A stretch of 14,117 bases of DNA from DAORHV01 sp964513925 (GTDB lineage: Bacteria; Patescibacteriota; Gracilibacteria; Peribacterales; Peribacteraceae), in contig CAZENR010000023.1 in assembly GCA_964513925.1 (NCBI GenBank), positions 1 to 14,117 of the forward strand, given 5' to 3'. This document shows, piece by piece, positions 13,076-14,117 of the stretch. Position 1 is the first letter of the stretch, and every line of letters begins with the position of its first letter. The position numbers were made by a program, and so were the translations under genes. The notes under the pieces are model-generated. The model was given only the letters and a program-made list of their open reading frames with translations. It did no database searches and had not been told where the DNA came from.

Positions 13076-13987
13076 TTATCTCGTCAGTATTTCATAAACG
13101 AACGTCACATGCGCTGGAATGTATTCAGTTGTATTAACTTCGTCTTGCACCTCATCAATCGTAATGACACAAAGTTCACCATGAGTGTTCATTAGCACCA
13201 CGCTTTGACCGACAATCGGTTGAGCCGTACGCGCTGGCGTTAGGAATGATTCAACTGTGAGCGGATCATAATTTGGTGCAGTTATGAGACCTACCGCTTT
13301 TAGTCCGCTGTCGATGTAGACATAGACGCTGTTGTTTCCACGACCACTGAAATTGATTTTAAATTCGTACTCTCCATAACCAACCGTAAAATCTCGATTG
13401 TTTCCATGACGAAAAGTAACACGACCTTTAAGCGCAGGGCTTGAGTAGTTAGCAGGATCACGCTGTGCATCAATACGCTCGATTCGTGCAGCTCGTTTAC
13501 GAACTTCAGCTAAAGGCACTGCATTGGTCTTATCGACTGGTAAGCCCTCAGCCCATCGCCAAATTTCATCAATCTGCGCAGCTCCAGGGAACTCGTTTTT
13601 GTCGGGATCGGAATTAAAATTAAATCCTTTCGGATTGTGGGCTACCAGCCAGGCTGGCAGTTTGCGTGCGGGGTTTCGAACGAAAAGAACCGATAACCAA
13701 TTAGCCGGCTTATTCTTAAAAGCGTCTCTAATCCATTTGTTTTCAAAACCAACTCCCGATTCTGAATTGTTGTCCGCACGGTCGACATAATTCTCGTCGA
13801 CAACCAGTAAAACGTGAGCAACATCTTTAACTTCCCGCATGAAACCGCTTAGACTTGATCCGTAGTCGACATCTTCGTCAATCTTCACATTGTAGCCAAG
13901 TAAGTGGAGCTGGCTCGCAAGCAAACGAACCCACTCGCGATGTTCCGGTGAAGTCCAAGCGTAGGAGATAAATAAGTCTGCTTTCAT
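13076..13987 (-). CDS. TIR-domain protein with beta-rich C-terminal domain, probable anti-phage effector
   Basis: A 303-residue protein. Residues 1 to about 150 are a TIR/SEFIR-like domain: LFISYAWTSPEHREWV (5-20), LGYNVKIDEDVDYGSSLSGFM (30-50), VAHVLLVVDENYVDRAD and SGVGFENKWI, where Glu82 matches the catalytic Glu of NAD-cleaving TIRs. A linker (DKTNAVPLAEVRKRAARIER) leads to a C-terminal domain (about 180-303) that looks all-beta (FTVGYGEYEFKINFSGRGNNSVYVYID), family not recognised. Bacterial TIR proteins commonly deplete NAD or make cyclic ADP-ribose signals during phage attack; here that is inferred from family and context. It ends with tandem stops (TAA TAG). No convincing -35 is found; TATAAT lies only 2 nt before the ATG. 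Confidence 0.85.
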   Translation of the reverse strand: MKADLFISYAWTSPEHREWVRLLASQLHLLGYNVKIDEDVDYGSSLSGFMREVKDVAHVLLVVDENYVDRADNNSESGVGFENKWIRDAFKNKPANWLSVLFVRNPARKLPAWLVAHNPKGFNFNSDPDKNEFPGAAQIDEIWRWAEGLPVDKTNAVPLAEVRKRAARIERIDAQRDPANYSSPALKGRVTFRHGNNRDFTVGYGEYEFKINFSGRGNNSVYVYIDSGLKAVGLITAPNYDPLTVESFLTPARTAQPIVGQSVVLMNTHGELCVITIDEVQDEVNTTEYIPAHVTFVYEILTR

Positions 13988-14039
13988 AAATTATATTCAA
14001 AACATCTAGCATTTAGGCACCACGGTCACATGCTCGTAA

Positions 14040-14114
<75 letters not shown>

Positions 14115-14117
14115 ATG

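Noticed and set aside
13990..13995. TATAAT as the -10 element of the TIR gene
   Set aside because: It is perfect in sequence but only 2 nt from the ATG, so transcription would begin inside the coding region, and no later in-frame start keeps the TIR fold. The real promoter is unresolved.

Overview
The window looks like chromosomal DNA from a Candidate Phyla Radiation (Patescibacteria) bacterium or a close relative. The pointers are a small one-TM protein ending in an AHKLRN...AHE motif common in that group (1362..1763), a bacterial-PH membrane protein, compact gene packing, and almost no Shine-Dalgarno sequences. TGA acts as a stop (for example for pth), so this is not a lineage that recodes TGA. 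The lineage call is an inference from protein style, not from a marker gene.

Layout. (1) 1-3622: signal peptidase I (minus strand), diverging from a plus-strand run of PH-domain membrane protein, small CPR-type membrane protein, peptidyl-tRNA hydrolase (pth) and a TIM-barrel glycoside-hydrolase-like protein. Two of the joins are ATGA stop/start overlaps. (2) 3609-6586: a multi-pass membrane protein diverging from msrA, then a YhiN/HI0933-type flavoprotein, and upstream of it a broken minus-strand gene. (3) 6615-10485: an ABC-2 exporter (ATPase plus permease), a VOC-fold protein, a Tat-exported DUF1501 protein and a Cys-rich YkgJ-like protein, all plus strand. (4) 10496-11377: a threonine-synthase-like PLP enzyme on the minus strand. 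(5) 11400-14040: a visibly more AT-rich island with two PD-(D/E)xK nuclease-like proteins, a small acidic protein, a TIR-domain protein and an unusual stem-loop-rich intergenic stretch. The island abuts the 3' end of a tRNA-Gln(UUG) gene, and this looks like a small defence island at a tRNA integration site.

The most consistent signal is promoter architecture. Nearly every gene that begins a transcription unit has a sigma70-like -10 hexamer ending 5-7 nt before its start codon, often with a -35 hexamer 16-18 nt further upstream, and no ribosome binding site. This predicts leaderless mRNAs. It also decides several starts: GTG for the YhiN protein, GTG for the PH protein, and internal ATGs for lepB, the ABC ATPase and the DUF1501 protein. 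At two loci (4206-4234 and 6587-6614) two divergent leaderless promoters are folded into a 28-29 bp gap, so that each gene's start codon overlaps the other gene's -35 box. The second locus points to a gene (5970..6586, minus) that is now interrupted by a stop and a frameshift.
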